A DNA stretch of 64,000 bases, taken from NCBI RefSeq assembly GCF_027172205.1, contig NC_070618.1:9914538-9978537 (forward strand). The letters are read 5' to 3'. The stretch is from Podarcis raffonei (taxonomy: Eukaryota; Chordata; Lepidosauria; Squamata; Lacertidae). Shown here piece after piece: positions 41,109 to 54,400 of the stretch. The stretch's first letter is position 1. Each line of letters begins with the position of its first letter. Made by a program: the position numbers and the translations under genes. The notes under the pieces were generated by a model. The model did no database searches. It worked only from the letters and a program-made list of their open reading frames with translations, and had not been told where the DNA came from.

Positions 41109-44100
41109 CAGTTGTATTTCTTAAGGCAGTGGAAGTATCAAGATAACACATCTTTCTTCCTTCTTCCGGCCTTAAGTTATTTATTGTTGTGATGTGGCAG
41201 GTTTTTGCAGGGTTTTTGCCCATGATCTCTTGAAACGCCAGCCAAACTGCGAGCAAGCTTTAACAAACAGAGAACATACCGTAGATCATGGGAGGACATA
41301 TATTCTACATAATATTTGGGTTTTGTCCTAAGCAGGTCTGGTATCACCGTGAAGCACACATTTCTACAAAATAAATAAATAAACAAACATAAGGTACATT
41401 GAGGTATCCTGAGTCAGAAACTAGAGAAAAGCAAAATAAATTTCTAAAAATTCTCAAGTTATAGAAGATAAAAGAATCAGGCACTAAAACAATATGTTAA
41501 GCAAATGTTAAGACCACAGTAAGCTAAAAAAAAAAAAAGGCCACCACAGTTTAAGTTGACTGCAGCAAGGTCTTCAGTAATTGCCTAAAAACAATTAACA
41601 AAATCTAGTTGAAGACTGTGCCATCTGTGAGAGTTTGAAACTTTCTTTATTTGTGTTTTGTGTTGGTGCACAATAAACCAGTCTAAAACACATCAGGATT
41701 CCAGAAAGAGACTGCTGGAATTGCAAATGAAGCAGCACTGTGATCCAGGAATAAGATGCAATTTTGCAAAGAAACTTTTGACTGTGACTTAGTTGTACCT
41801 ATGACTCAGCCAGGGAGTGTTTCCTGTTAACAGGGAACGTATTTCTGTTCAGAGCTCGTGTTTTGCAATCACCCACTCAGCAGCCTGAGAGTACAAATCA
41901 TGTGCTTATGATAGCAAATTACAATACCTGGGCCCAGTTAATCGTGTTCTTGAATCCTTTCTCAAATCATAGCCTCCCTGGTCTGTGAGTGATGTGCTTT
42001 TAAAGGGCAGGTTGTCAGCATTCAGTTTTAAAATAGTCCCACTTAAGGTTTTTGTTAGCATGCCACAAATCGAGCTCTAGCTCGAAGAGAAGCTCGACAC
42101 TCTGGTGTGTGCTGCAGTGTATATGCATTCCCAGGGACCCTTTAGTATTGGCCAGTGGCATAGCGTGGGTTGCCAGTGCCCGGGGCCATGCGGAGTGGGG
42201 TGGGAGGGAAATGGACGGACTACACATGCACATTCAACTGCCTAACTGTCTGCGTCACCCAGGAGATCACAGCCATATAAATAAGAAATGAAGAGCCGTT
42301 CCGTTGTCTGGAGAGGTCACTTCCTGGTTCGCAGGGAGAAGCCATTTTCAGTGGAGCCCAGTGATGGAAGCGCACAGCTTTATTGAGGCAGCAATGGGTG
42401 TTGAAATTTTGCGCCCCTAAGAACATTGTGCCTGGGGCAACCACCTTGTACCTCCCCCACGCTTTGCCACCGGTATTGCCTGCAATGCAAGAGGGAGATG
42501 CAGGCAGGAGGTCTTGCACACTTGCTGATGCTGCCAGCTAAGCCACTGGCTGATTATTCATGCTTCAAAGCAGGGGCAAAGAATCATGGCTCAGCAGTAA
42601 CTTATGTGTTGTTGTTGTTGTTGTTAGAAATGTTCCAAGACTATAACATATAGTGTAAAAGAAGAGCAGAGCAATACAAGTACAGTCATACCTTGGAAGT
42701 CGAACAGAATCCGTTCTGGAAGTCAGTTTGACTTTCAAAACGTTTGGAAACCAAAGCTCGGCTTCTGATTGGCTGCAGGAAGCTCTTGCAGCCAATCGGA
42801 AGCCACGGAAGCCCCATCCGACATTCGGCTTCCAAAAAAGCGTTCAAAGACCAGAACACTCACTTCCGGGTTTCGATTGTTCAGGAGCTGAAACATTTGG
42901 CAACTAAGCCGTTCGAGATTCAAGTTAGGACAATATACAATATTATATATCTACTGTAATCTGTGAGCGAATTTGGATTGCATACTTAAACATCCACCTT
43001 AATAAACCACAATATCTCCCTGGTACAGTTATATTATGAGCCTAAATGAATTCATATTAATTGTGATTTGTCGACTTTCCTGGTCTATAAACTCTGAGAT
43101 ACACACACACTCTCGTGAGACACACACACACGCACGTACGTACATACATCTCTACAGCTTCTATTCTTATTTTTTGAAATATATGACATTTCTTCAGCTC
43201 TTTATAATCTTCTGATTCAAGAGGTTTCCTGCAGTGTTAATATAAGCAATGCAGTGTTTAGGCTGTTTTTCCTTTCAGACATCCAGTGTGGTGCTGGGGT
43301 TAGAGTGTTGGACTAGCACCTTGGGAGACCAGAGTTCAAATCCCCAGTTGGCTATGAAGCTAACTGCCTCTCAGCCTAGGGTTGCTTTGGGGATTAAATG
43401 GGGGGGGGGGACGACCACGTGCACTACCTTGAGCTCTTTTAAGGAAAAAGGTGGGATGTAAATGCAAAAAACAACAACACAAATCTGTTGGAGTCTGTAC
43501 TCTCCTGCTGAATCTGTACTCTCCTGCTGGTTCCTCTTTAATTCAGTTACTAGGTATGAACAATACAAGCTTTAATGCTGGTGCGTTTGTGTTGCTTGTC
43601 TTGAATTAAAGGTGTCATCTTTAACGTGTTCAAGCCCCTTCTGGCACAGTGTATCCTACTTCCTCTCCTGGGCGATCACTCGGTGCTTGTGTTAAATTGC
43701 CCTTAATTTACTAGAAACATTTAAGTTTCACCACCATCTCTCTTTTTCTCTCTCTCCTTAGGTGGCTTTGCTTTTGTATATGAAGCTCAGGATGTTGGAA
43801 GTGGCAAAGATTATGCTTTAAAGGTAAATATCCTCAGTTTCTTGGGACTCAACGCATGTCTTTACATTGTTGACATGGTTAACAGTAAGGCAGCAAACGT
43901 GAAAATACCTGTAGCTTATAGTGAATCCATTCAGAAGCCATGTACAATGGTACCTTGGTTCTCAAACTTAATCCATTCCAGAAGTCTGTTCCAAAACCAA
44001 AGTGTTTCAAAACCAAGGCACGCTTTCTCATAGAAAGTAATGCAAAATGGATTAATCCGTTCCAGACTTTTAAACACAACACCTAAAACAGCAATTTAAC

Positions 44101-47100
44101 GTGAGTTTTACTATCTAACGAGACCATTGATCCATAAAATTAGAGCAATAAACAATGTACTTCAGTCACACAATCAATCAATCAGTCAGTAGCTGAAGTG
44201 GGTTCTACACAGTCACAAAAACAAAACGAAAGGAGCCACAAAAACAAAAATGCAAAATAAATACCAAAAACAGACAGACCTCAGCGTAACACTCAAAACA
44301 GAAGTGTGGCACTCAAATTGGAAGCGTAACACTCAAATTGGAGCACATTTGGCTTCCGAAAAAAGTTCACAAACTGGAACACTTCCGGGTTTGCTGTGTT
44401 TCGGTTCCAAGTTGTTTGAGTTCCAAGGCGTTTGAGAACCAAGATATCACTGTATGTCCTAGTTGGAAGGAAGCACCTCCCTCTCTCTGTATGTGTTGTT
44501 GTTTTAATTCTACTGGCATGTACGGGACGTGGGTGGTGCTGTGGTCTAAACCACTGAACCTCTTGGGCTTGCCGATCAGAAGGTTGGCGGTTTGAATCCC
44601 CGTGACGGGGTGAGCTCCCATTGCTTGCTCCCTGCTCCTGCCCACCTAGCAGTTTGAAAGCATGCAAAAAAGTGCAAGCAGATAAATAGGTACTGCTTTG
44701 GCGGGAAGCATTTCTGAGTGCTGCTCTGGTTTTGGTGTTCCGTTGCGCCAGAAGCAGCTTAGTCATGCTGGTCACATGACCCGGAAAAATTATCTGTGGA
44801 CAAACGCCGGCTCCCTCGGCCTGTAAAGCAAGATGGGCACCGCAACCTTTACCTTTTAAGGGCATGTACGGAGGCGATGTTTGTGGTGATGATTTGTACA
44901 ATTAGTAAAGTAGGAGGCTAACAGTAGGTGGTGCCAAAGCCAGTGACGGGCAGAGCCAATTAAGTCTAGTTTCTTCCTCATCCTTCTCCTTGTTAAGTTA
45001 CACAAGGGCCACACTGAGACTAAGGAAGAGGAAGATGACAGGCCTTGCCGCCACCTGGACTGTTCATAACTAATAAGCCAGACTGGGGGCTAGCTGAGGG
45101 CAGACTGAAGTTTGGGGGCAGTGCATCATTCGCCCTAAGTGGCTGACCTTTGCTGCGATTTAGTAGTTCATATACTTTCTTGCTGCATCTGAGAAGTAAA
45201 CTATTGCTTTGCCAAATGCCGGCATTCCTGCTTTACAGTGTGTTTGTAGACCACCTTCCTTTCTAGTTCATTGCTACTGTAGAGAATCATTGGGATCTTG
45301 CCATTCGAGATTTGAATGGTTTTGCAAACTCATCTGGAACAATAGCAGGAGGATAATGGTGTCCCTTTTTTCCAATTGGCTTTTGTTTCAGAACAACCTA
45401 GAATAGCTTTCAGTGTTAAACCTTTGTTTCAGGCTTTTGCTTATTGCTTTTTTGATATATATGAATTGCAAGCCCTTTAACTTGCACCAGATGCTTCCAG
45501 AGCGTTGAACAATGAAATACTTAGAGGTGTGCATTTGGATAGTTCTGGGGTATAGTGTCATCAATGCTACGTAAGCACTTAAATAATAAATAAGCCATAA
45601 AATCTTAGCCTGCACCCTCCCCAGAACTAAAGTTGTCACTAGTGAATGTGTCAGAGCAACTTACAAGTTAGCTATTACCATGAGACTGGTGTTCCTTCGG
45701 CCTGGGATACTTCTGTCCCAAAGTAGCTTTGTTGAAAACATAATATTAGTTACATTTCTTAAAACATGCAAGCCTTTCTTCCTCTAAGGGGCTCTGAGTG
45801 ATATTTTGGTTTCATAAATGACCTGTAAGGTAGATCAATCTGAGCAGCAGTGACTTGTCCAAGGGCACCCACTCAATGTCATGGCTGAGTCAGAAGTTGA
45901 ATGTGGGACGGCACACCATATCAGGCTGGCATTTGTAGCCATATTTCTCCATAATGGGTAGGTAGCAAACTTCTGGTGGCTCAAAATTGGGGAGGTGTGA
46001 AGGAAAGCCCTCTTCTTAACTTGTAAAACAGACTCTGGTGTCATTATAAGAAGGTTGTAGAGACTCTAGAAGGACCTCAAAGACCTTCTCATAATGGTGC
46101 TGCACCAGAGGGAGAGAAATGGGTGTAAATGTGTGAAGCCTCCAGCCCATGTGTGCTCATGAGTGTATGTGTGTATGCCCTTTTTTCTCTGTGAAGGAGA
46201 AATGATTACGAATAGCACTGGGTGCTTAAGCTTTGCCTTCTGAAACAGTGTGCTTATAGAGGTTACTTGCATGTGTTCATCAGTTGGTCGTTAACCGTAA
46301 CAATCTGCAACAAGTGAAAATTAAGATTCCCGGGAATTTGCACTAGGCACTAAGCTTGCACAAGGTTTTAGGTCACAAGCAAAACCACAAGCATGTGGAA
46401 TTGCAGAAATCTGAAAGGTGTTTCCATGCAAAATGACATTCCTCATGCCCTTGGTATATTGTTGGACTACAACTCCCATTGGCCATGCAGCTGGTGTCTG
46501 ATGGGAGTCGTGATCTGACAAAATTTGGAGAGTGTTATGTTGAGGGAGACTGTTATACTGGGCTAAGATTCTCTCCCCCCAAAATTTTGGAACTATTCTT
46601 GCAAGTGACTTCATAAAGGTAACATAATTTGAACTTTAAGTGATGGGTCCCTGGTGCTGCCATGCTTCTTGTCACCAGTGCTTCACAATGGATGTTGAAG
46701 ATGGCAAGGCAGGCTGTCCCTGATATTCACGTGTGGTCTGTGAAATGTCTCTTTCATTATATAAATCATAAGAATATATGCTGTCATAAAAAAGACTGAT
46801 ATTAATTTATTGGAAAGATAATGCCATGTCTCTCTGTGATCAATGGATAGAAGATACGGCAACTAGCAACACATGAACAGATCGCTTTTCGACACAGATT
46901 GTGTATGGATAAATGCAACAATATTTGGAATCCATTCATAAAAAGCATAATGCCTTGTTAACAATTTTACATTTCTATAACATCTTTATTTCCTGACAGA
47001 GATTATTATCTAATGAAGAAGAAAAGAACAAAGCCATCATTCAAGAAGTTTGTTTTATGGTATCCTTTTAGAGACAACCTGAAACGCTTTGGGTAAAGCA

Positions 47101-50100
47101 GTCATTAATTATACAGTTATGCATATCCGTCTTTGTTTGTCACAGGTTGTCTAAGGGATCATATCTGTGGTAGTGCAGAAATTCCATAGTTTGGTACAAA
47201 TGATCCTTCTTTTTGTTTGTGGCACCAGGATTTCTTCTGACACATTAATTGAAGGCATACAGATTAAAATTTTGGCTTGTCTTAATTTTCCCAATTCACA
47301 TAGGCACTATAAAAAGAAATGTGCTGTGTGACCTGTTCTTATTTCTTAAAGCATTATTGGAAATGTTTCTGTAGCAGTAGATTTGCCCGCACGCTCCCTG
47401 CCTCCAGAGAAAGCTGGGAATTCCAATGGATTTGGGACTGTAATCTCTCAAGGAAACGAGCTGTTCTTTATTGTATAACCTGGCTGCAAAAGATGTGTTC
47501 CAAATCTAGCAATCTTTGAAACTTTAACAGATGAAATCCTCTAGAAAAAGCTATCTGGTCACCCGAACGTTGTCCAGTTCTGCTCTGCTGCATCGATTGG
47601 AAAAGAGGAATCTGATACTGGGCAAGGGGAGTTTCTTCTGCTAACCGAGCTTTGCAGAGGTAAAATGATAATTTATGTGGGATCTTTATTGTTTGTGGGC
47701 TAATCTAGCAGTTCAGCCAAGCCGGTCCTTGCTTCAGAGATGACTGTGGTGAGGCTGGTCAAAACATCCTTCCAGCTTTGTAGATAAGCTGACCAATTTT
47801 ACGTAGTCAGCAAAAACTTCTAGTGGCCAGCTGGGGTCTTGGCAGAGGAGGAAAAAGAGACCTCTGGTAGTACAATTCTATACCAGACACATTTCTATGC
47901 CTCCTGGCAGCCTACTTTGGTTTTGATGCTGGATGCTGAGAAGGGATGGAGCACTCTATTCCTTCATGGAACTCCTTGCTATGGCTACTGGGCTCATGTC
48001 CAGTAAAATAAGGCTGTTTTCTTTTTCAATTATATTTTACCAAGTTTCAACATTTTTAACATACACAATCAAGATACAATTTTGTCTTTTCTCTTGATTT
48101 CGTTGACTTCCCACCTTGTTTTCCATGGAGTTGTTGCTTCCCTTCTACTGCCCCCTGTCTTCTATTAAATCAGGTTAAGGCTCTTTTCTTGTCACAAAGG
48201 GGTTGCTGCTTACAGCCAGTGTCACAGATCTTGTCCACCAGGTAGGGTGGAGACGCTACGCTAGCTTCCCGGAAGCTGGACCTTCCAGTTGTTGCTTCCC
48301 GGGAGGGAGAGGGGCAGGACGGTTGGTGCGGTGCAGATGCACGGGCAGAGCCAATCCAGCGCTCTTTCTGGTGCGTTCACACTGCACTGACATCTGGGCC
48401 GCATCACATCTTGGTAAAGCAACTGTGACCCACCTGCCTGGAAGCTAGCACAGCGGCTCTTCCCAGCCCGGCAAGCTACTTCGCAAGTCACTCTCGCATC
48501 TATGGATATGTTGTTCTATGCTGGGGATTCTTAGAGTACAGCCTCAGCCCCCCAGCTCTGTATTTGCCCTGTGCCTGATGTCAGGTCTTCTTTTTTAACA
48601 ACCATGTGTTGCATGTGTTTGTCTAAAGCCAAGTTGTGAGCTCCCCCTCATTTACAGGTGCTCCTTCTGAGCTAAGCACCCACCAGAGCTGTCAACCGTC
48701 CCTTATTTGGCGGGAAACTCCCTTATCCCAGTGCCGTGTCCTGCTGCTGTCGCTTATTGATGATGTCCCTTAAATTTCCCGGGTTTCAAAGGAAGCAGCT
48801 CCTCTCTCTCCCTCCCGGCCAGCCAGGGAGGAGGGAGGCTCCAACAGTGTTGCTTGGCTGCGTTGCTCACCCAATAATGAGACTTAAGAACGACTGGGGA
48901 GTGGCGCTTGCATGCCTTGTGCCAATCAAATCGGCCGCGTTGCCTGGGGACTCGCCTTTGCTCAGTGCTTCCCAGCGGAGAGGTGACGGTTGTTTTCCTT
49001 GCTGCATCCCCTTTGCCGGGTTGCTGCGCTATGGGAACCACCGCTTGAGGCTTCGTTTGGCTGCTGGCTGGGCTTTTTGCCTTTGGCTCAGAGGGGCTCA
49101 GAAGTCGAACATACCTGTGCCTGGAAAGTGCCTTATTTTGGCTGCTGATCCCTTATTTTTGAGGCTGCTGGTCCCTTACAGTGGTACCTCGCAAGACGAA
49201 AGAGTTTTTCGTTTTTTGAGTTGCTTCGCAAGACGAAAACGTCTTGCAAGTTTGTTGAATGCATTGATTTTCAATGCATTCCTATGGGAATCCGTGCTTC
49301 GCAAGACAAAAAATTCGCAAGACGAAAAAACTCGCAGAACGAATTAATTTCGTCTTGCGAGGTACCACTGTATTTTCAAATCTGTAAGTTGACAGCTATG
49401 GCACCCACACAACCAGGAGTCCCGATTATGCAGAGCCCCTATACCAGTGTTTCCTAATGTTGGGTCTCCAGCTGCTCACTGCCCTATATACAAAGTGAAG
49501 CTTGCTCGTTGGCCTTCTTATACAGACACTAGCATGCAACACAAGGTGGTTTGGATGCAGGTGACGCTGTGGTCTAAACCACTGAGCCTCTTGGGCTTGC
49601 CGATCAGAAGGTCAGCGGTTCGAATCCTCGCAAAAGAGTGAACTCCCGTTGCCCTGTCCCAGCTCCTGCCAACCTAGCAGTTTGAAAGCATGCCAGTGCA
49701 AGTAGATAAATAGGCGGGAAGGTCAACGGTGTTTCTGTGAGCTCTGGCACTCGTCACAGTATCCTGTTGTGCCAGAAGCTGTTTAGTCATGCTGGCCACA
49801 TGACCCAGAAAGCTGTCTGGGGCAAACGCCGGCTCCCTCGGCCTGAAAGTGGGATGAGCACCACAACCCCATAGTCACCCTTGACCGGACTTAACCATCA
49901 TGGGGTCCTTTACTTTTACCTTTAGGAGGTGGTTAGCCCCCTCCCCTTTTTTAATAAAAAAAGGAATATCCAATGTTCGCTTGTGTGCCTTACATGGAAG
50001 CAATCCATGCATTGGTCTCCCCTGACCCCTCTCTCATAACCTTCTTGTTTATTGAAAACCACATTGGGAAAGGCATTTTAAATTGACGTAGAAATGACTG

Positions 50101-51451
50101 GCTCTTCTTTCCTCCCACACAGTTATTCTTTTCCCCCCTTCTCTCCCCCCCCCCCCGAGACGGATATTAATTAGGACTGTGAGCTTTAATCACAGCTTTA
50201 ATTGCCGATTAAAATTTGCTCTCTAATTAATTGGTGTGACCGGGACTGAAGGGCACCCTGCCGTGCAGGTCACACAGACACGATGGCTCCTTTGTCCTTG
50301 TGCCAAGTTGGAAGAGAAGAAACACTTGGAAGAGGTTTTTTTTTTCTAATGGCTTTCCCCTTTGGTCTGTATCCAGAGCTAGTAGATGTTTTGCATTTGA
50401 AGTTAGTCAGCCTTTTCTTCTTGCAGTGAGAACTGCAGGCAGCTGAGACTGACAGGGTTCAGTATTTGCTTTTGCTCACTCCTCCACCCCCCCCCCCCCG
50501 CTGCCCTTGGATCTTGGCCATGATTTGAGAATTGAGGGCTGGGGAATTAACATTTCACATACACTGGAGTTCCTTGTTTTATATGTCCAGGAGCTACTGC
50601 TTAGGAACAGGATAGAAAGATTTGCTTAGGAATCTAATATTGTGTAGGAGGGCATGAGAGGTTTGCTGTTTGTGGGCTAATAACGGGGCAAGATGGCCGC
50701 CCATCTCATCCTGGTTTGAGGTGGCAGACTTCTGAGGATGGAGACCTGGACCCCCATTTCGTGGTGTGTTCACTCACAAGAAGGGAAGAAGTAAGGAAGG
50801 AAATTAATTGGCAAGTAGGGTGGGCTTTACCCTTTCTGGTCTGGGGTGGGGGCCAAATTCTCACTCAAATATAGAAGAAGCCATGTTGTTTGCTTCCTTG
50901 CTTGCTTGGTTTGTGTGTGTGGCGCCACATCTGCATGTTTAAAGTGTTATTATCCCACTTTATACAGTTGTGGCTTCCCTAAATTGGTAGTGTACAGCTC
51001 CCCAGGGAATTGCAGTTTGTTAAGGGGTGCTGAGAGTTGTTAGGAAGCCCTCGTATTCCCCTCGCAGAGTATTATGAATTTTTTGTCCACAGGGCAAGTG
51101 GTGGAATTTCTGAGGAAAGCTGAATCCAAAGGGCCCCTCTCGTGTGACACGGTGTTGAAGATCTTTTATCAGACCTGCCGTGCAGTGCAACACATGCATA
51201 AGCAGAAACCTCCTATTATTCATAGAGATTTAAAGGTACAGAATCCAAAACAAGCTGAACGGCTGATTTATGCAAAGGAGGAGTTTTGTTATGAATCCGG
51301 AGCAGCAGCCAGTAGCAAGTTATTTAATCTTTTCATAAAATTTATATACTGCTTGAGGGTAGAAAACGAATGAACCTAAAAGCAGTTTATAATATTTAGA
51401 CTGAGTGTGTTTTGAGTTTGTCATGTAGTAAATGGAAAAGTATTGCATCGG

Positions 51452-51493
<42 letters not shown>

Positions 51494-54400
51494 GTGGTAA
51501 TAAAGTTATTATTTATACGTCACCCATCTGGGTGGGTTTCCCCAGCCACTCTTGGTGGCTTACAGCGTATAAAAACATAGTAAAACCTCAAATATTAAAA
51601 ACCTCCCAATAGAGGGTTGTCTTCAGATGTTTTCTAAAAGTCAGAGAGTTGTCCATTTCCTTAGCATCTGATGGGAGGGCGTTCCACAGGGAGGGTGCCA
51701 CTACCGAGAAGGCCCTCTGCCTGGTTGGCAAAAACATGCTACTAGATTATATTGGCTGAGAATATTGAGGTGGGAGGATGTTAAGGATTGGTCGTACACG
51801 TACGCAGCCCACACACTAAGTTAGTTGCAAGCTTAGCGGTGGGCACATATGGAAGTCCAAACCAAATGGTTCATAGAATGCTTTTATAACAGTCACTACA
51901 TTTTAGATCTCTTGGGGCTGGTTCATACAGCCAGCCATATGGAAACATTCTTGTAGTGCAATCCCTAATTAAAAGTAGTCTGGGAAATATTGATAGCTAC
52001 ATGATGTTTATCGCATCTTTCGTTGTACTTTATTCCATTAGGCTAATCTAAGAAGCAGCGTTCGCTGCTCTCCAGAGGGAAGGCCTCTTCTAAAATAAAC
52101 ACACGTATTAGGGAGTGTGAACAGTGCAGCCAGTACAGAATTGATAAATCTTGTGCACTTTGATGCTGTGAACTTGGAGGATATATGCATGAAAAGCTGC
52201 CTTTTTTAATATAAATGTAAGTGTGTCCGCTGAATGTGCACCCTTAAACTCCCCACTTGATTGTCCGTACAGATAGAAAATATGCTGATGAGTAACCAAG
52301 GAACAATTAAACTGTGTGACTTTGGCAGTGCAACAACCATAGCACATTACCCTGACTACAACTGGTCCGCACAGAAAAGAGCAGCGGTTGAAGAGGAGGT
52401 GAGAAACCTGATACTCTGATTTATTTTCAATGTTTTGTAACTCTAGGCTTTTTGGTATCCCTTAAATCCATTAGATCAAATTCTGTCGCAGTGGAAATCA
52501 CTTGGAAATGGTATTTGGGGGGGGCATTCTTTTCCTCGTCCTATACAAGACATTCTTAAACTACTGCTGTAATAAAATAGTAGCCTTCAGCTGTGTATGG
52601 CTGCAAGCCTGTACACATTTAACCTGGGAATAAGCCCCACTGCATTAGATTGTGCTGTCTGCTAAGAAGCACCACATAAAGTGTCCTTTTCTCTCCGAAC
52701 CACAACACAAATACTACATCTCTTGGGTACTTCGGTCTTCTCTGTTGGTTAAGGCTGAATATATTTCGTTCAGATAACGTAAAAGTCGTGTCCAAAAGTT
52801 CTGCATTCGGTTTCCAAAATGAATTGTGAGCCAAGCTGCCTGTGTCGCCCTGATTTGTATAACATTACTTCTGAGAGCTGCTTTTCAGAAACCTGGAACG
52901 CTTTTGGCAAGGGCTGGTAGAATAGCAACAGGCACCTGAATTTAGGGAGCAGCAATCTTAGAAGAAAGTCAGGGAGCCATGATCTAGGGTGCTGCAGTGC
53001 CCTCTCCTAGTCACCAGGGGCCACTATATTTTGCTGGAGCTTCATGATAGCTTTTAAGGCAGTGCTACATGAAGGAGTAAGGGATGCGGGTGGTGCTGTG
53101 GGTTAAACCACAGAGTCTAGGACTTGCCGATCAGAAGGTCGGCGGTTCAAATCCCCGCGACAGGGTGAGCTCCCGTTGTTCGGTCCCAGCTCCTGCCAAC
53201 CTAGCAGTTCGATAGCACAAAGTGCAAGTAGATAAATAGGTATCACTCTGGCAGGAAGGTAAACGCCGTTTCCGTGCACTGCTCTGGTTCGCCAGAAAGC
53301 GGCTTAGTCATGCTGGCTGCATGACCCGGAAGCTGTAGGCTGGCTCCGTCAGCCAATAAAGCGAGATGAGCGCCGCAACCCCAAAGTCGGTCATGACTAG
53401 ACCTAATGGTCTGGGGTCCCTTTACCTTTACTTACATGAAGGAGTTTGCAGTGGTCTGTCGACTGGCCATGTGGGAACAGGAGGATTGCAAATTTACTGG
53501 TCACAGGGTCATCAGGTTGTAAAACGCGAGTGGTGGTGGTGAACTCTCAAAAGGGTGGTCCATTTACTACAGGCCTCTGAAATCATTCCCAGAATAGCAT
53601 AATGCTGCTTACAGGTTTTTGAAATATTGAGTGGTATATAAATGCATTTAATAAATGAATAAATAACCAAGAAACAGATCAAAGAAGATCCCTCTTCTTT
53701 GAGAGTTCCCTGCCGCATCCCATGGCTTGTAAGAGGAGGATATTGCTATCTACATATATATCCAGTCTAACAGACTAGGTTGGCAGGAGCTGGTACAGAG
53801 CAATGGGAGCTCACCCTCTTGCAGGGATTTGAACCATCGACCTTCTGATTGGCAAGCCCAGTGGCTCAGTGGTTTAGACCACAGTACCACCCGCGTCCTA
53901 GCCAACCTAGCAGTTTGAAAGCATGCCAGTGCAAGTAGATAAATAGGTACCGCTGTGGTGGGAAGGTAAACGGCGTGTCAGTGCGCTCTGGTTTCCGTCA
54001 CGGTGTTCTGTTATGCCAGAAGCAGTTTAGTCCTGCTGGCCACATGACCCGGAAAGCTGTCTGTGGACAAACGCTGGCTCCCTCGGCCTGAAAGTGAGAT
54101 GAGCGCCACAACTCCATAGTCGCCTTTGACTGGACTTAACTGTCCAGGGGTCCCTTACCTTTACACCTGACAGACTACTAATACTGTACTGTACTGTACT
54201 TAGAAACAAGAATTGACTTTCACATTGATTTCCTGAATGTTAATCTTGATTTGCATGCCACAAAGACAAAAAATCATTTTGTTTCTTTTTATTAGTTGCT
54301 GCTGCAGGAGTTACAGAAACCCAAATTTGGCATACAGATTGTTTTGATGAAAATCAAAGCATTTTGTGCTTGGGGTGCTCTAGGTTCCTTTTAAATTTTA

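Noticed and set aside
44293-44901. Minus-strand frame of 202 codons
   Set aside because: It runs through a Sauria SINE and a MITE. Similar frames recur in most Sauria SINE copies.
48736-49347. Plus-strand frame of 203 codons
   Set aside because: It lies wholly in the AGCTGTCAAC element and its nested MITE. There are no protein features and no transposase motif.
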